Source: Acidimicrobiales bacterium (lineage in GTDB: Bacteria; Actinomycetota; Acidimicrobiia; Acidimicrobiales; Ilumatobacteraceae). From it: DNA of 15,313 bases. The notes beneath the pieces are model-generated. The model was not told where the DNA came from. It searched no databases and was given only the letters and a program-made list of their open reading frames with translations. The translations under genes were made by a program, and so were the position numbers. The stretch is from positions 1 to 15,313 of the forward strand of contig JAURHL010000025.1 of NCBI GenBank assembly GCA_030833305.1, given 5' to 3'. Below, piece by piece: positions 1 to 6,684 of this stretch; positions within the stretch are counted from its first letter, which is position 1, and each line of letters opens with the position of its first letter.

Positions 1-936
1 GACGCCACGTTGAACAAGTATCCGCAACAGCCGGCGACGTCGTTGGAAACGCTGGCGCAGGCGGTGGTGGATGCCGGGGTTCTCCGGATCGGTGGCAACC
101 TCGTCGGTGATGCGTCGCGTTACGACACCGAGTTGTACGTGCCCACGTGGCCCATCGGCTTTCGCGCGGTGCAGGGCGGCCCGATCGCGGGCCTGGTCGT
201 CAACGATGCCACCGTGAACTCCACGCGAACAAAGACCACCGATCCGGCCGGTGGTGCGGCCCAGGAGTTCCTGCGTCTCTTGCAGGAGCGCGGCGTGACC
301 ATCGCGGGTGCGCCCACCGGAGGTTCGACCCCGAACGGATTGCCGGTGGTGGCGTCGGTCTCGTCGGCACCGTTGTCGGCGATCGTCGGTGAACTCCTGC
401 GCAACAGCGACAACAACACCGCCGAGATGCTCTTGAAGGAGATCGGTTTCGCCAGTCGTCAAAGCGGTACTCGGGCGGCGGGAATCACCACCGTCATGGA
501 GCGGTTGGCGGCGTGGGGCGTACCCATGCAGGGCTTCAACATGGTCGACGGTTCGGGACTGTCGCGCGAGAACAAGGTGGCGTGCTCGACGTTCATGGCA
601 CTCCTCGGGCGTTTCTCGCCGGGGGAGCCCATCGTCTCTGCTCTGGCGGTGGCCGGCCAAACCGGAACCCTGGACCAATTCTTCGTGGGGTCGTCGCTCG
701 AGAATCGTCTCGTCGGTAAGACCGGATCGTTGAGCGACGTGAAGGGATTGATCGGTTATCTGCCCGTGGAGGGCGGTTCGACGATCCGATTCGCGTTGCT
801 GCTGGAGTCGAGCGGGGTGGATGAGCCGTCGGTGTTCGAACCCATTTGGGAGGAACTTCTCGGGGCGGCGATCGGTTCGTATCCGTCGGGGCCGATCGCG
901 GATCAGCTGGTTCCGCTCGCGGCCGTGCCTCGTTGA
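1..936 (+). CDS. dacB: D-alanyl-D-alanine carboxypeptidase/endopeptidase, PBP4 (peptidase S13) type, 5' truncated
   Basis: This is the C-terminal part of a PBP4/DacB-type penicillin-binding protein, which trims D-Ala from, or cleaves cross-links in, peptidoglycan outside the membrane. The reading frame is open to the first base of the window, so the true start and the SxxK catalytic serine lie upstream. Two of the three active-site motifs are visible: SxN as Ser-Asp-Asn at bases 406-414, and KTG at 718-726 within GKTGSL. The family signature DGSGLSRENKVA lies between them. The TTG at base 10 could be read as a start, but the preceding codons (Asp-Ala-Thr) continue the family-like sequence, so I treat it as internal. 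The stop lies 17 bases before the next gene, suggesting co-transcription. Confidence 0.9.
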   Translation, partial: DATLNKYPQQPATSLETLAQAVVDAGVLRIGGNLVGDASRYDTELYVPTWPIGFRAVQGGPIAGLVVNDATVNSTRTKTTDPAGGAAQEFLRLLQERGVTIAGAPTGGSTPNGLPVVASVSSAPLSAIVGELLRNSDNNTAEMLLKEIGFASRQSGTRAAGITTVMERLAAWGVPMQGFNMVDGSGLSRENKVACSTFMALLGRFSPGEPIVSALAVAGQTGTLDQFFVGSSLENRLVGKTGSLSDVKGLIGYLPVEGGSTIRFALLLESSGVDEPSVFEPIWEELLGAAIGSYPSGPIADQLVPLAAVPR

Positions 937-953
937 AAGAGCAGCGTCGTCCG

Positions 954-1607
954 ATGAACACGTCGCCGATGTTCCCCCTCGGTGGTCCCTTGATGCCCGG
1001 GGCGTTGTTGCCCTTGCAGGTTTTCGAACCGCGCTACTTGGAGATGATCGACCGGTGCCTCGTGTCGCGGTCCGCGGAATTCGGAGTGGTCATGATCGAA
1101 CGGGGCAGTGAGATCGGTGGCGGCGATGTTCGAACCACGGTGGGCACCATGGCTCGCATCGTGGAGGTGAAGACGATAACCGAGGGACGATTGGCCGTGC
1201 TGGCGGTCGGACAGAGTCGTATCGAGGTGATCCGTTGGCTCGATGACGATCCGTTCCCCCGGGCCGAAGTGCGCGAGTGGCCCGATGAGGATCTCGTGAA
1301 CGTCGAGATCGAGTCACCGTCGCTCCTGGCCGCTCGTCGGGCCACGGCGATGAGTGACCTCGATCGGGTGTTGGGACTGCTGTCCGAACTCGGAGTCGAG
1401 GTTCCCGAGCGACCCGATCTCGATGATCTGGGTCCGGTGGAGGCGAGTTACGCCGTGGCGACACTGGCGCCTCTCGGGTCCGCGGACCGTCAGCGGCTGT
1501 TGTGCGCCGGAGGAGTGCACCGACGTTTCGAATTGTTCGCCGAGGTGTTGTCCGAGGTCGAGGACTCCCTGCGCTTTCGTCTGCTGAACTCCCGCTCGGA
1601 CGACTGA
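954..1607 (+). CDS. LON substrate-binding-domain protein (peptidase S16 N-terminal-like)
   Basis: A 217-residue stand-alone LON N-terminal domain protein. It carries the family opening: Phe-Pro-Leu at residues 7-9, a Met-Pro-Gly at 14-16, then LPLQVFEPRY at 19-28. It has no AAA+ or Ser-Lys protease domain, so it is not a Lon protease. Stand-alone versions are common in bacteria and their job is not well established; binding of unfolded or substrate protein is the usual guess. I chose the ATG at 954, just after the dacB-like stop, with a weak purine stretch (GAAAGAG, 935-941) upstream; ATG 969 is an alternative. A longer in-frame reading from 846 would overlap the preceding gene by 90 bases and adds no family sequence. 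The C-terminal half is acidic and probably helical. Confidence 0.85.
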   Translation: MNTSPMFPLGGPLMPGALLPLQVFEPRYLEMIDRCLVSRSAEFGVVMIERGSEIGGGDVRTTVGTMARIVEVKTITEGRLAVLAVGQSRIEVIRWLDDDPFPRAEVREWPDEDLVNVEIESPSLLAARRATAMSDLDRVLGLLSELGVEVPERPDLDDLGPVEASYAVATLAPLGSADRQRLLCAGGVHRRFELFAEVLSEVEDSLRFRLLNSRSDD

Positions 1608-1653
1608 GCACCACGTACACGTGTGTTGAGGTGGGGTTTCGTGGATCTGATGC

Positions 1654-1665
1654 TAGAAACTAGGC
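1654..1665 (+). promoter_or_regulatory. Candidate -10 element of a leaderless promoter for the 1666 gene
   Basis: TAGAAA (1654-1659), preceded by TGC (extended -10 style), is followed by exactly six bases and the GTG start at 1666. No Shine-Dalgarno sequence is in range, so transcription probably starts at or next to the start codon. A -35 match is not clear. An 8-bp palindrome ACACGTGT lies upstream at 1617-1624 and could be an operator, but this is weak. Confidence 0.5.
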
Positions 1666-2013
1666 GTGCCCGTCGCAGATCAGACCCCCGAATCGCCCCG
1701 CCGGCGCCGTGAGTCGGCCAGCGTCGGTGACGTCGTCGACCTGGTCCGCGACTACGCGAAGCAGGAGACCCTCGGACCGCTGAAGGGGGCCGGACGCTGG
1801 CTCGCACTCGGGGCCGCCGGGTCGCTGTTCCTGGGCCTCGGACTGGTTCTCGTCCTTCTCGGAGTGTTGCGTCTGTTGCAGACGGAGCTCGACGCTTTCG
1901 ATGGTGGCTTCAGTTGGGTTCCGTACGTGATCGTTCTCGTGATCTGCGGGCTGTTGTCGGCCGTCGCATTGTCGCGCGTGAAGAAGGCAACGCTTGGGAA
2001 GGAACCCCGCTGA
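1666..2013 (+). CDS. Two-helix membrane protein, putative actinobacterial holin-X / phage-holin superfamily III type
   Basis: A 115-residue protein with an N-terminal basic, proline-rich cytoplasmic tail, an amphipathic stretch around residues 18-40 (SVGDVVDLVRDYAKQE), and two hydrophobic helices at about 46-71 and 84-103, closing with a short basic tail. This layout resembles the small membrane proteins grouped as putative actinobacterial holin-X. The family name rests on similarity to phage holins; a lysis role is not implied in a chromosomal setting like this. The GTG start is favoured because a -10-like hexamer lies six bases upstream. The stop overlaps the next start (TGATG), so translation of the two is probably coupled. 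Confidence 0.7.
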   Translation: MPVADQTPESPRRRRESASVGDVVDLVRDYAKQETLGPLKGAGRWLALGAAGSLFLGLGLVLVLLGVLRLLQTELDAFDGGFSWVPYVIVLVICGLLSAVALSRVKKATLGKEPR

Positions 2014-2234
2014 TGGCCACCACCGATTCATCGTCGTCGCGCGTGTCGCGCCAGGACATCGAGGACAAGTTGCGTGCGCTCCAGGGAGACGTTCAGGGCA
2101 AGGTCGACGACCGTCGTTCCACGCTGCTGGCCGTCGCCGGCGGTGTGGGTGTGGCGTTGGTCGTCGTTTTCTTCCTGCTCGGTCGGCGCAGCGGCAAGCG
2201 CCGTTCGACCGTCGTCGAGATTCGCCGCGTCTGA
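2013..2234 (+). CDS. Small single-pass membrane protein, function unknown
   Basis: A 73-residue protein beginning MATTDSSSS. It has a short helical charged region (residues about 12-35), one clear membrane helix (about 37-57, rich in Val, Ala and Leu) and a basic tail. The ATG overlaps the previous stop and has a good ribosome binding site (AAGGA at 1999-2003, nine bases upstream). I cannot assign a function. Its close packing with the two-helix protein before it and the small basic protein after it suggests a co-expressed envelope cassette. Confidence 0.65.
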   Translation: MATTDSSSSRVSRQDIEDKLRALQGDVQGKVDDRRSTLLAVAGGVGVALVVVFFLLGRRSGKRRSTVVEIRRV

Positions 2235-2237
2235 CTC

Positions 2238-2474
2238 GTGTCGCTCCTGAACTATCTTCGTGCCCGCAGTCTGAAGGACGGGTTCGGTCGCGGGCGTCGT
2301 GGGTGGTTCGCCATCGGTGTCGTGGTGTGGGGCGCTCGCCTGTTGCGACGTCTGGCTTGTCGTCTACCCGAGACCGCGTCCACCGAGACGTTGAAGCCGG
2401 GACAAAGCGTCACGGTGTCGGCCCTCGAGCCGAGTCGTCCGTCGAAACGCCGCCGCGCAGGACGTCGCCGATGA
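2238..2474 (+). CDS. Small basic protein with a short hydrophobic segment, function unknown
   Basis: A 78-residue protein starting at a GTG three bases after the preceding stop and ending in an ATGA overlap with the sulfur-carrier gene. It has one hydrophobic stretch at about residues 22-34 (GWFAIGVVVWGARLL), then a Pro/Thr/Ser-containing linker and a strongly basic tail with many arginines and lysines. There is no clear Shine-Dalgarno sequence, so it may depend on re-initiation after the upstream gene. No family is recognised. The tight fit between its neighbours at both ends is the main reason for calling it a gene; weaker alternative starts cannot be excluded. Confidence 0.5.
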   Translation: MSLLNYLRARSLKDGFGRGRRGWFAIGVVVWGARLLRRLACRLPETASTETLKPGQSVTVSALEPSRPSKRRRAGRRR

Positions 2475-2668
2475 AGGTGATCCTGCGCAATCCGCGGCGC
2501 GAGATCGTCATCGACGGCCGACGTCGGGTCCATGCGCTTTTGGCCGAGCTCGACCTGACCCGAGAGGGTCACCTCGTGATTCGCAACGGAACCCTGGTTC
2601 CCGGCGACGCCGAGCTCGATCGGGACGATGTGATCGAGATTCGCCCGGTCATATCCGGCGGGGCCTGA
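2471..2668 (+). CDS. ttuB: Ubiquitin-like beta-grasp sulfur carrier, TtuB/ThiS/MoaD type
   Basis: A 65-residue protein with the size and strand pattern of the ThiS/MoaD/TtuB beta-grasp family: MKVILRNPRREIVIDG as a first hairpin, a helix around HALLAELDL, a strand around HLVIRNGTLVP, then DRDDVIEIRPVISGGA. In this family the C-terminal Gly-Gly is adenylated by an E1-like enzyme and converted to a thiocarboxylate that donates sulfur. The next gene, one base downstream, is TtuA, the thiolase that uses TtuB in Thermus, so TtuB is the most likely role. The oddity is one extra residue after Gly-Gly: the chain ends in Gly-Gly-Ala, so it would have to be trimmed before activation. No E1-like, rhodanese or JAMM protease gene is in the window. 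A general ThiS- or MoaD-like role is possible but less likely from context. Confidence 0.75.
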   Translation: MKVILRNPRREIVIDGRRRVHALLAELDLTREGHLVIRNGTLVPGDAELDRDDVIEIRPVISGGA

Positions 2669-2669
2669 C

Positions 2670-3677
2670 ATGAAATGTCGCACGTGCCGTGAGCCGGCGA
2701 TCATCGACCTTCCCCGTCACAACGCCAATTTCTGTGCGGAACACTTCTTGCAATTGTGTCGTCGCCAGGTCGCCAAGGCGATCCACGACCACCAGATGTT
2801 CACCGAGGCGGACCGGATCCTGGTGGCGGTGTCGGGCGGCAAGGACTCTCTGGCGGTGTGGGACCTGCTGGTGGATCTGGGCTATCGGGCCGACGGCCTG
2901 TACATCGCACTCGGCATCGGTGAATACAGCGACGAGTCGCGGGGTTACGCGGAGCGCTTCGCCGCCGAACGAGGACTCGTTCTGAACGTCGTCTCGTTGC
3001 GAGAGGACTACGGATACGACGTACCGACGGCGGCCAAGGCCACCGGGCGGGTGCCGTGTTCGGCGTGCGGCATGAGCAAGCGCCACCTTTTCGACAAGGC
3101 CGCGGTCGACGGTGGCTACGACGTGGTGGTGACCGGACACAACCTGGACGACGAGGCGTCCGTGCTCTTCGGGAACGCCTTGCGTTGGGACGTCGAGTAC
3201 CTCGCGCGCCAACTGCCGGTGCTGCCGGCGCGTCACGGCTTCCCGAGAAAGGTGAAGCCTCTGATTCGTCTGACCGAGCGCGAGATGGCCGCATGGTGCG
3301 TGGTGCGGGGCATCGACTACATCATCGAGGAATGCCCGATGGCGGCCGGCAATCGGCATCTCGGGTACAAGGAGGCGCTGAACTCCCTCGAGGAGAAGTC
3401 GCCGGGAACCAAGGCGTCCTACTACCTCGGGTTTCTCGATCGCATGGCGCCTCTCCTGGCCGATCTGGCGGTGACCGGCGCTGACAGCGTTCGCCCCTGC
3501 GCTCGGTGCGGGGCCGCGACCGGAGTGGCCGACGAGCACGCGGTCGACGGTGAGATCGTGTGCGCCTTTTGTCGTTTGGTCGAGCGATCGGCGGCCCACG
3601 CGCCGGTGTCCGTCGATCTGGTGAGGAAGAAGAGTCGCGCCGAGCGACGGGCGACGATGGAGGTCGAAGCGCGATGA
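2670..3677 (+). CDS. ttuA: tRNA 2-thiouridine synthetase TtuA (TtcA/TtuA family, PP-loop)
   Basis: A 335-residue PP-loop ATPase that activates a tRNA uridine by adenylation and replaces its 2-oxygen with sulfur. The layout matches Thermus TtuA throughout: N-terminal zinc site (Cys3, Cys6, Cys22, His25), PP-loop SGGKDS at 55-60, iron-sulfur cluster ligands Cys130, Cys133 (PCSACG) and Cys222 (EECP), and a C-terminal zinc site (Cys277, Cys280, Cys298, Cys301). The TGHNLDDEA segment at about 155-163 is also typical. In Thermus this enzyme makes 2-thioribothymidine at position 54, with TtuB as sulfur carrier. The carrier gene lies one base upstream, and the TrmI gene overlaps this stop (ATGA), so the three are probably one transcript. 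The tRNA position in this organism is inferred, not shown. Confidence 0.9.
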   Translation: MKCRTCREPAIIDLPRHNANFCAEHFLQLCRRQVAKAIHDHQMFTEADRILVAVSGGKDSLAVWDLLVDLGYRADGLYIALGIGEYSDESRGYAERFAAERGLVLNVVSLREDYGYDVPTAAKATGRVPCSACGMSKRHLFDKAAVDGGYDVVVTGHNLDDEASVLFGNALRWDVEYLARQLPVLPARHGFPRKVKPLIRLTEREMAAWCVVRGIDYIIEECPMAAGNRHLGYKEALNSLEEKSPGTKASYYLGFLDRMAPLLADLAVTGADSVRPCARCGAATGVADEHAVDGEIVCAFCRLVERSAAHAPVSVDLVRKKSRAERRATMEVEAR

Positions 3678-4447
3678 GTGCCCAGTTCAACTACGGAGAC
3701 AAGGTGCTCCTGATCGACGGCAAGCAGCGTCGTTATCTGATCACGCTCGCCGAGGGCGCCGAGTTCCACAGCCACGCCGGCTTCGTTTCCCATTCCGAGA
3801 TCGCCGGACGGCCCGAGGGAAGTCGCGTGCAATCGACCAAGGGGGCTCGCTACATCGCACTGCGTCCCACGCTCGAGGACTTCGTGGTCGAGATGCCTCG
3901 GGGCGCTCAGGTCATCTATCCGAAAGATCTCGCACCCATCTGCATGCTGGCCGACATCGGCCCGGGTGTGCGGGTGCTCGAGAGTGGCGTGGGGTCCGGG
4001 GCGTTGTCGATGACCATGTTGCGCTACGGCGCGCACATCACCGGCTACGAACTGCGCGAGGACTTCGCCAACCGTGCGGTCACCAACGTGCGGTCGTTCC
4101 TCGGCGAGGAGGTGCTCCAGCGTTACGACGTGCAGGTGCGTGACTGCTACGAGGGGATCGATGCGACCGACATCGACCGCGTCGTACTGGACCTCCCCGA
4201 ACCGTGGCAGGTGGTTCCCCACGCCCAACGGGTGATGCGTCCCGGCGGGATACTCGTGGCCTACACGCCGTCGATCACGCAGGCCGCGCAAACGCGCGAG
4301 GCCCTGGCGAACCCGTCATGGACGGGCACGAGAACTCTCGAGGTTCTGCACCGCGGTTGGTACATCGAAGGCATGGCCGTGCGACCGGATCACCGGATGG
4401 TGGCGCACACGGGGTTCTTGACGGTGGGCCGATTGCTCGGCGAGTGA
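3674..4447 (+). CDS. trmI: tRNA (adenine-58-N1)-methyltransferase TrmI
   Basis: A 257-residue class I SAM-dependent methyltransferase that makes m1A58 in the tRNA T-loop; the family works as a homotetramer (Mycobacterium homologue Rv2118c). The family-specific segment RPTLEDFVVEMPRGAQVIYP joins a small N-terminal beta domain to the Rossmann domain. Motif I reads VLESGVGSGALS, slightly different from the usual EAGTGSG. The catalytic-region motif is LDLPEPW, followed by RPGGILVAYTPS. The ATG at 3674 overlaps the ttuA stop and has GGAGG at 3659-3663. A longer reading from 3560 adds only sequence overlapping ttuA in another frame and is rejected. The gene converges on the ferredoxin gene with four bases between stops. 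Confidence 0.92.
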   Translation: MSAQFNYGDKVLLIDGKQRRYLITLAEGAEFHSHAGFVSHSEIAGRPEGSRVQSTKGARYIALRPTLEDFVVEMPRGAQVIYPKDLAPICMLADIGPGVRVLESGVGSGALSMTMLRYGAHITGYELREDFANRAVTNVRSFLGEEVLQRYDVQVRDCYEGIDATDIDRVVLDLPEPWQVVPHAQRVMRPGGILVAYTPSITQAAQTREALANPSWTGTRTLEVLHRGWYIEGMAVRPDHRMVAHTGFLTVGRLLGE

Positions 4448-4451
4448 CCGA

Positions 4452-4697
4452 TCAGGGTTCGATGAAGATGCACTCGCCGGGGCACTCCTCGGCGGATTCC
4501 ACGACTCCGTCGAGCTGACTGTCGGCGAAGTTGGCCAGACCGTCGGCGCCCTGGGGATTGCCCTTGGCGGTCGCGAAGATCTTGCTGCCTTCCTTCACGT
4601 AGGCCAAGCCGTCATCCAGCAGAGTAAAGACATCGGGGGCGATCTCCTCGCAGAGTCCGTCGCCGGTGCAGAGATCCTGGTCGATCCAGACCTTCAT
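4452..4697 (-). CDS. Small 3Fe-4S-type ferredoxin
   Basis: An 81-residue acidic ferredoxin of the kind that donates electrons to cytochrome P450s and related oxidases in actinobacteria. It begins MKVWIDQDLCTGDGLCEE, with ligands Cys10 and Cys16 separated by five residues and glycine where a fourth ligand would sit in 4Fe-4S forms. The third ligand is Cys72 in the CP motif. There is an extra cysteine at 76 (ECPGECIF) and an insert of about 20 residues (around 36-62) compared with the shortest members. I chose the ATG at 4697 because the family sequence starts there; an upstream in-frame ATG at 4760 gives an atypical basic leader. A GGAG stretch lies rather far upstream. No P450 or reductase partner is in the window. 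Confidence 0.85.
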   Translation of the reverse strand: MKVWIDQDLCTGDGLCEEIAPDVFTLLDDGLAYVKEGSKIFATAKGNPQGADGLANFADSQLDGVVESAEECPGECIFIEP

Positions 4698-4777
4698 GTT
4701 TGCTCGCTTGCTCCTCGTGAAATGACGGCGGGTCCAGATGGCGATCCCGGCGTCGCGCACAACGGCGACGCACCGCC

Positions 4778-4783
4778 ACTTTA
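4778..4783 (-). promoter_or_regulatory. Candidate -10 element for the ferredoxin gene
   Basis: On the minus strand this reads TAAAGT, fitting the TAnnnT pattern. It would start a transcript about 74 bases before the ferredoxin ATG. No convincing -35 lies at standard spacing, so the call is tentative. Confidence 0.3.
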
Positions 4784-4811
4784 CAGGTCGGGGGGCTCAA
4801 CGGTGGCACCG

Positions 4812-4844
4812 GGTCACGATGTTCCACGAGACGGGGGTGTGACC
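4812..4844. repeat. Short inverted repeat in the ferredoxin-arc divergent region
   Basis: GGTCAC (4812-4817) and GTGACC (4839-4844) form a perfect 6-bp inverted repeat with 21 bases between the arms. It lies between the two divergent genes, upstream of the candidate arc promoter. The remainder of the 221-bp intergenic region (4698-4918) shows candidate promoters but no small gene I can support. Confidence 0.25.
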
Positions 4845-4895
4845 GGAATCGGGGCCCCCGAGGTGCTCGCCACGTCGGCCCGCGAGGACCCGGTG

Positions 4896-4913
4896 TAGTT
4901 TTTCGCCAGGAGG
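4896..4913 (+). promoter_or_regulatory. Candidate arc promoter -10 and Shine-Dalgarno sequence
   Basis: TAGTTT at 4896-4901 fits TAnnnT. Six bases later, AGGAGG (4908-4913) is a near-perfect Shine-Dalgarno sequence five bases before the ATG at 4919. If transcription starts about seven bases after the hexamer, the leader is only about 11 bases and consists of the ribosome binding site. Confidence 0.5.
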
Positions 4914-4918
4914 TCCGG

Positions 4919-6673
4919 ATGCAACCCGACGAATCGCAACCCGAGGAATCGGACATCGACTCGCTCCGCGGAGCCGTGAAGGTTCTCGAGGCCGAGATCG
5001 TCGGTCTGCGACGCCGGCTGAACGAGGCCCCGAGGCGTCTGCGTCAGTTGGAGGAGCGGTTGCTCGAGACCAAGGGCTTGCTCTCCCAAGAGGTCGAGAA
5101 GAACGAGAAACTCAGCCATGCCTTGCGAGGAGCTCGCGAGAACATCGCCTCCTTGCGTGATGAAGTCGACAAGTTGTCCCAACCACCCTCGGCCTACGGG
5201 GTGGTGGTGGGCAAGAACGACGACGGAACGGTCGACGTGCTGACGAGCGGACGCAAGATGCGGGTGAACCTGCACCCCGACATCGACATCGACACCCTGG
5301 AACGGGGTGCGGAGGTGGTGTTGAACGAGAGTTTCAACGTGGTCACCGCGCGTTCGGCCGAGGGGGCCGGCGACGTGGTCTCCATCAAGGAGGTGCTCGA
5401 GGACGGGGTGCGCGCCATCGTCGTCGGGCGCACCGACGAAGAGATCGTCTGCGAGCTTGCCGACGCCCTGCGCGGCGTCCACCTGCGATCGGGCGACACC
5501 GTGCGACTCGATCCTCGTACGCACCTCCTGCTCGAGAAACTGCCGCGACCCGAGATCGAGGATCTTCTCCTGGAGGAGGTCCCCGACATCAGTTATCACG
5601 ACATCGGCGGTCTCGACAGCCAGATCGAACAGATCGCCGATGCGGTGGAGCTTCCATTCCTGTATCAGGACCTGTTCGCCGAGCATGCTCTACCGGCGCC
5701 CAAGGGAATCCTGCTGTACGGACCGCCCGGATGCGGAAAGACCCTCATCGCCAAGGCGGTGGCGAACAGCCTGGCGAAGAAGGTCGCGTCCAAGACCGGT
5801 GACGAAAAGGGTCGCAGTTATTTCATCAACATCAAGGGTCCCGAGCTGTTGAACAAATACGTGGGTGAGACCGAACGTCAGATCCGTTTGGTGTTCCAGC
5901 GGGCCCGCGAGAAGAGCGAGGAGGGTTGGCCGGTCATCGTCTTCTTCGACGAGATGGACTCACTCTTCCGCACTCGGGGCACCGGTGTCTCCAGCGACGT
6001 CGAGAACACCATCGTGCCCCAGCTGCTCAGCGAGATCGACGGAGTCGAGAGCCTCGAGAACGTCATCGTCATCGGCGCCTCCAACCGGGAGGACCTGATC
6101 GATCCCGCGATCCTGCGGCCCGGGCGCCTCGACGTGAAGATCAAGATCGAGCGCCCCAACGAGGTCGCCGCCCGGCAGATCTTCTCGCGTTACCTCACCG
6201 TCGACGTTCCGCTCGACGAGGACGAGGTGGCCCGGGCCGGGTCGGCCGAGGCCGCGGTGTCGGCGATGATCGACGTGACCGCCGAGATGATGTATCGCAC
6301 CGACGAGGAGAACCGTTTCCTCGAGGTGACCTACGCCAACGGCGACAAGGAAGTGCTGTGCTACCGCGATTTCTCGTCGGGCGCAATGATCGAGAACATC
6401 GTGCGTCGGGCGAAGAAGTTGGCCATCAAACGTGTGATCGCCGGGGGCACTCGCGGAGTGCGCACCCAAGACCTGTTGGACTCGATTCGTCAGGAGTTCC
6501 GCGAGCACGAGGACCTTCCCAACACGACGAACCCGGACGACTGGGCGAAGATCTCGGGGAAGAAAGGCGAACGGATCGTGTTCATTCGCACCCTGGTCAA
6601 CGAAGGTCGCACGACCGCGGGTGTGGCCGGGGGCCGCGCCATCGAGCGCAGCGCCACCGGTCAGTACCTCTGA
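4919..6673 (+). CDS. arc: Proteasome-associated AAA+ ATPase ARC (Mpa)
   Basis: A 584-residue hexameric unfoldase that captures pupylated proteins and threads them into the 20S proteasome. In order: an N-terminal coiled coil (about residues 15-88) that binds Pup; two OB-fold regions (about 90-205); then the AAA+ domain with Walker A GPPGCGKT at 268-275, pore-loop motif KYVGE at 313-317, Walker B VIVFFDE at 339-345, sensor-1 region GASNRED around 387-392, and arginine-finger segment RPGRLD at 400-405. The chain ends in GQYL, the tail known in Mpa/ARC to dock into the proteasome alpha ring. The ATG at 4919 has a strong ribosome binding site. dop begins 11 bases after the stop. Length and domains are normal for the family. 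Confidence 0.97.
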   Translation: MQPDESQPEESDIDSLRGAVKVLEAEIVGLRRRLNEAPRRLRQLEERLLETKGLLSQEVEKNEKLSHALRGARENIASLRDEVDKLSQPPSAYGVVVGKNDDGTVDVLTSGRKMRVNLHPDIDIDTLERGAEVVLNESFNVVTARSAEGAGDVVSIKEVLEDGVRAIVVGRTDEEIVCELADALRGVHLRSGDTVRLDPRTHLLLEKLPRPEIEDLLLEEVPDISYHDIGGLDSQIEQIADAVELPFLYQDLFAEHALPAPKGILLYGPPGCGKTLIAKAVANSLAKKVASKTGDEKGRSYFINIKGPELLNKYVGETERQIRLVFQRAREKSEEGWPVIVFFDEMDSLFRTRGTGVSSDVENTIVPQLLSEIDGVESLENVIVIGASNREDLIDPAILRPGRLDVKIKIERPNEVAARQIFSRYLTVDVPLDEDEVARAGSAEAAVSAMIDVTAEMMYRTDEENRFLEVTYANGDKEVLCYRDFSSGAMIENIVRRAKKLAIKRVIAGGTRGVRTQDLLDSIRQEFREHEDLPNTTNPDDWAKISGKKGERIVFIRTLVNEGRTTAGVAGGRAIERSATGQYL

Positions 6674-6684
6674 CGGGCCGGAAC

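Noticed and set aside
2649..3599. A 316-codon minus-strand open frame opposite ttuA
   Set aside because: ttuA on the plus strand has complete catalytic and metal sites; the opposite frame has none.
3422..4291. A 289-codon minus-strand open frame opposite trmI
   Set aside because: Shadow of trmI and the end of ttuA; no recognisable domain.
4850..4860. GGGGCCCC-like palindrome upstream of arc as a terminator
   Set aside because: No loop and no T-run, and it lies upstream of both divergent genes, where a terminator has no clear use.
4814..5686. A 290-codon minus-strand open frame opposite the 5' half of arc
   Set aside because: Shadow of arc; it also covers the arc ribosome binding site and has no motif.
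5926..6684. Long 5' extension of the dop frame into arc
   Set aside because: The extension is Arg-rich sequence out of frame with arc; Dop homology begins exactly at ATG 6685.
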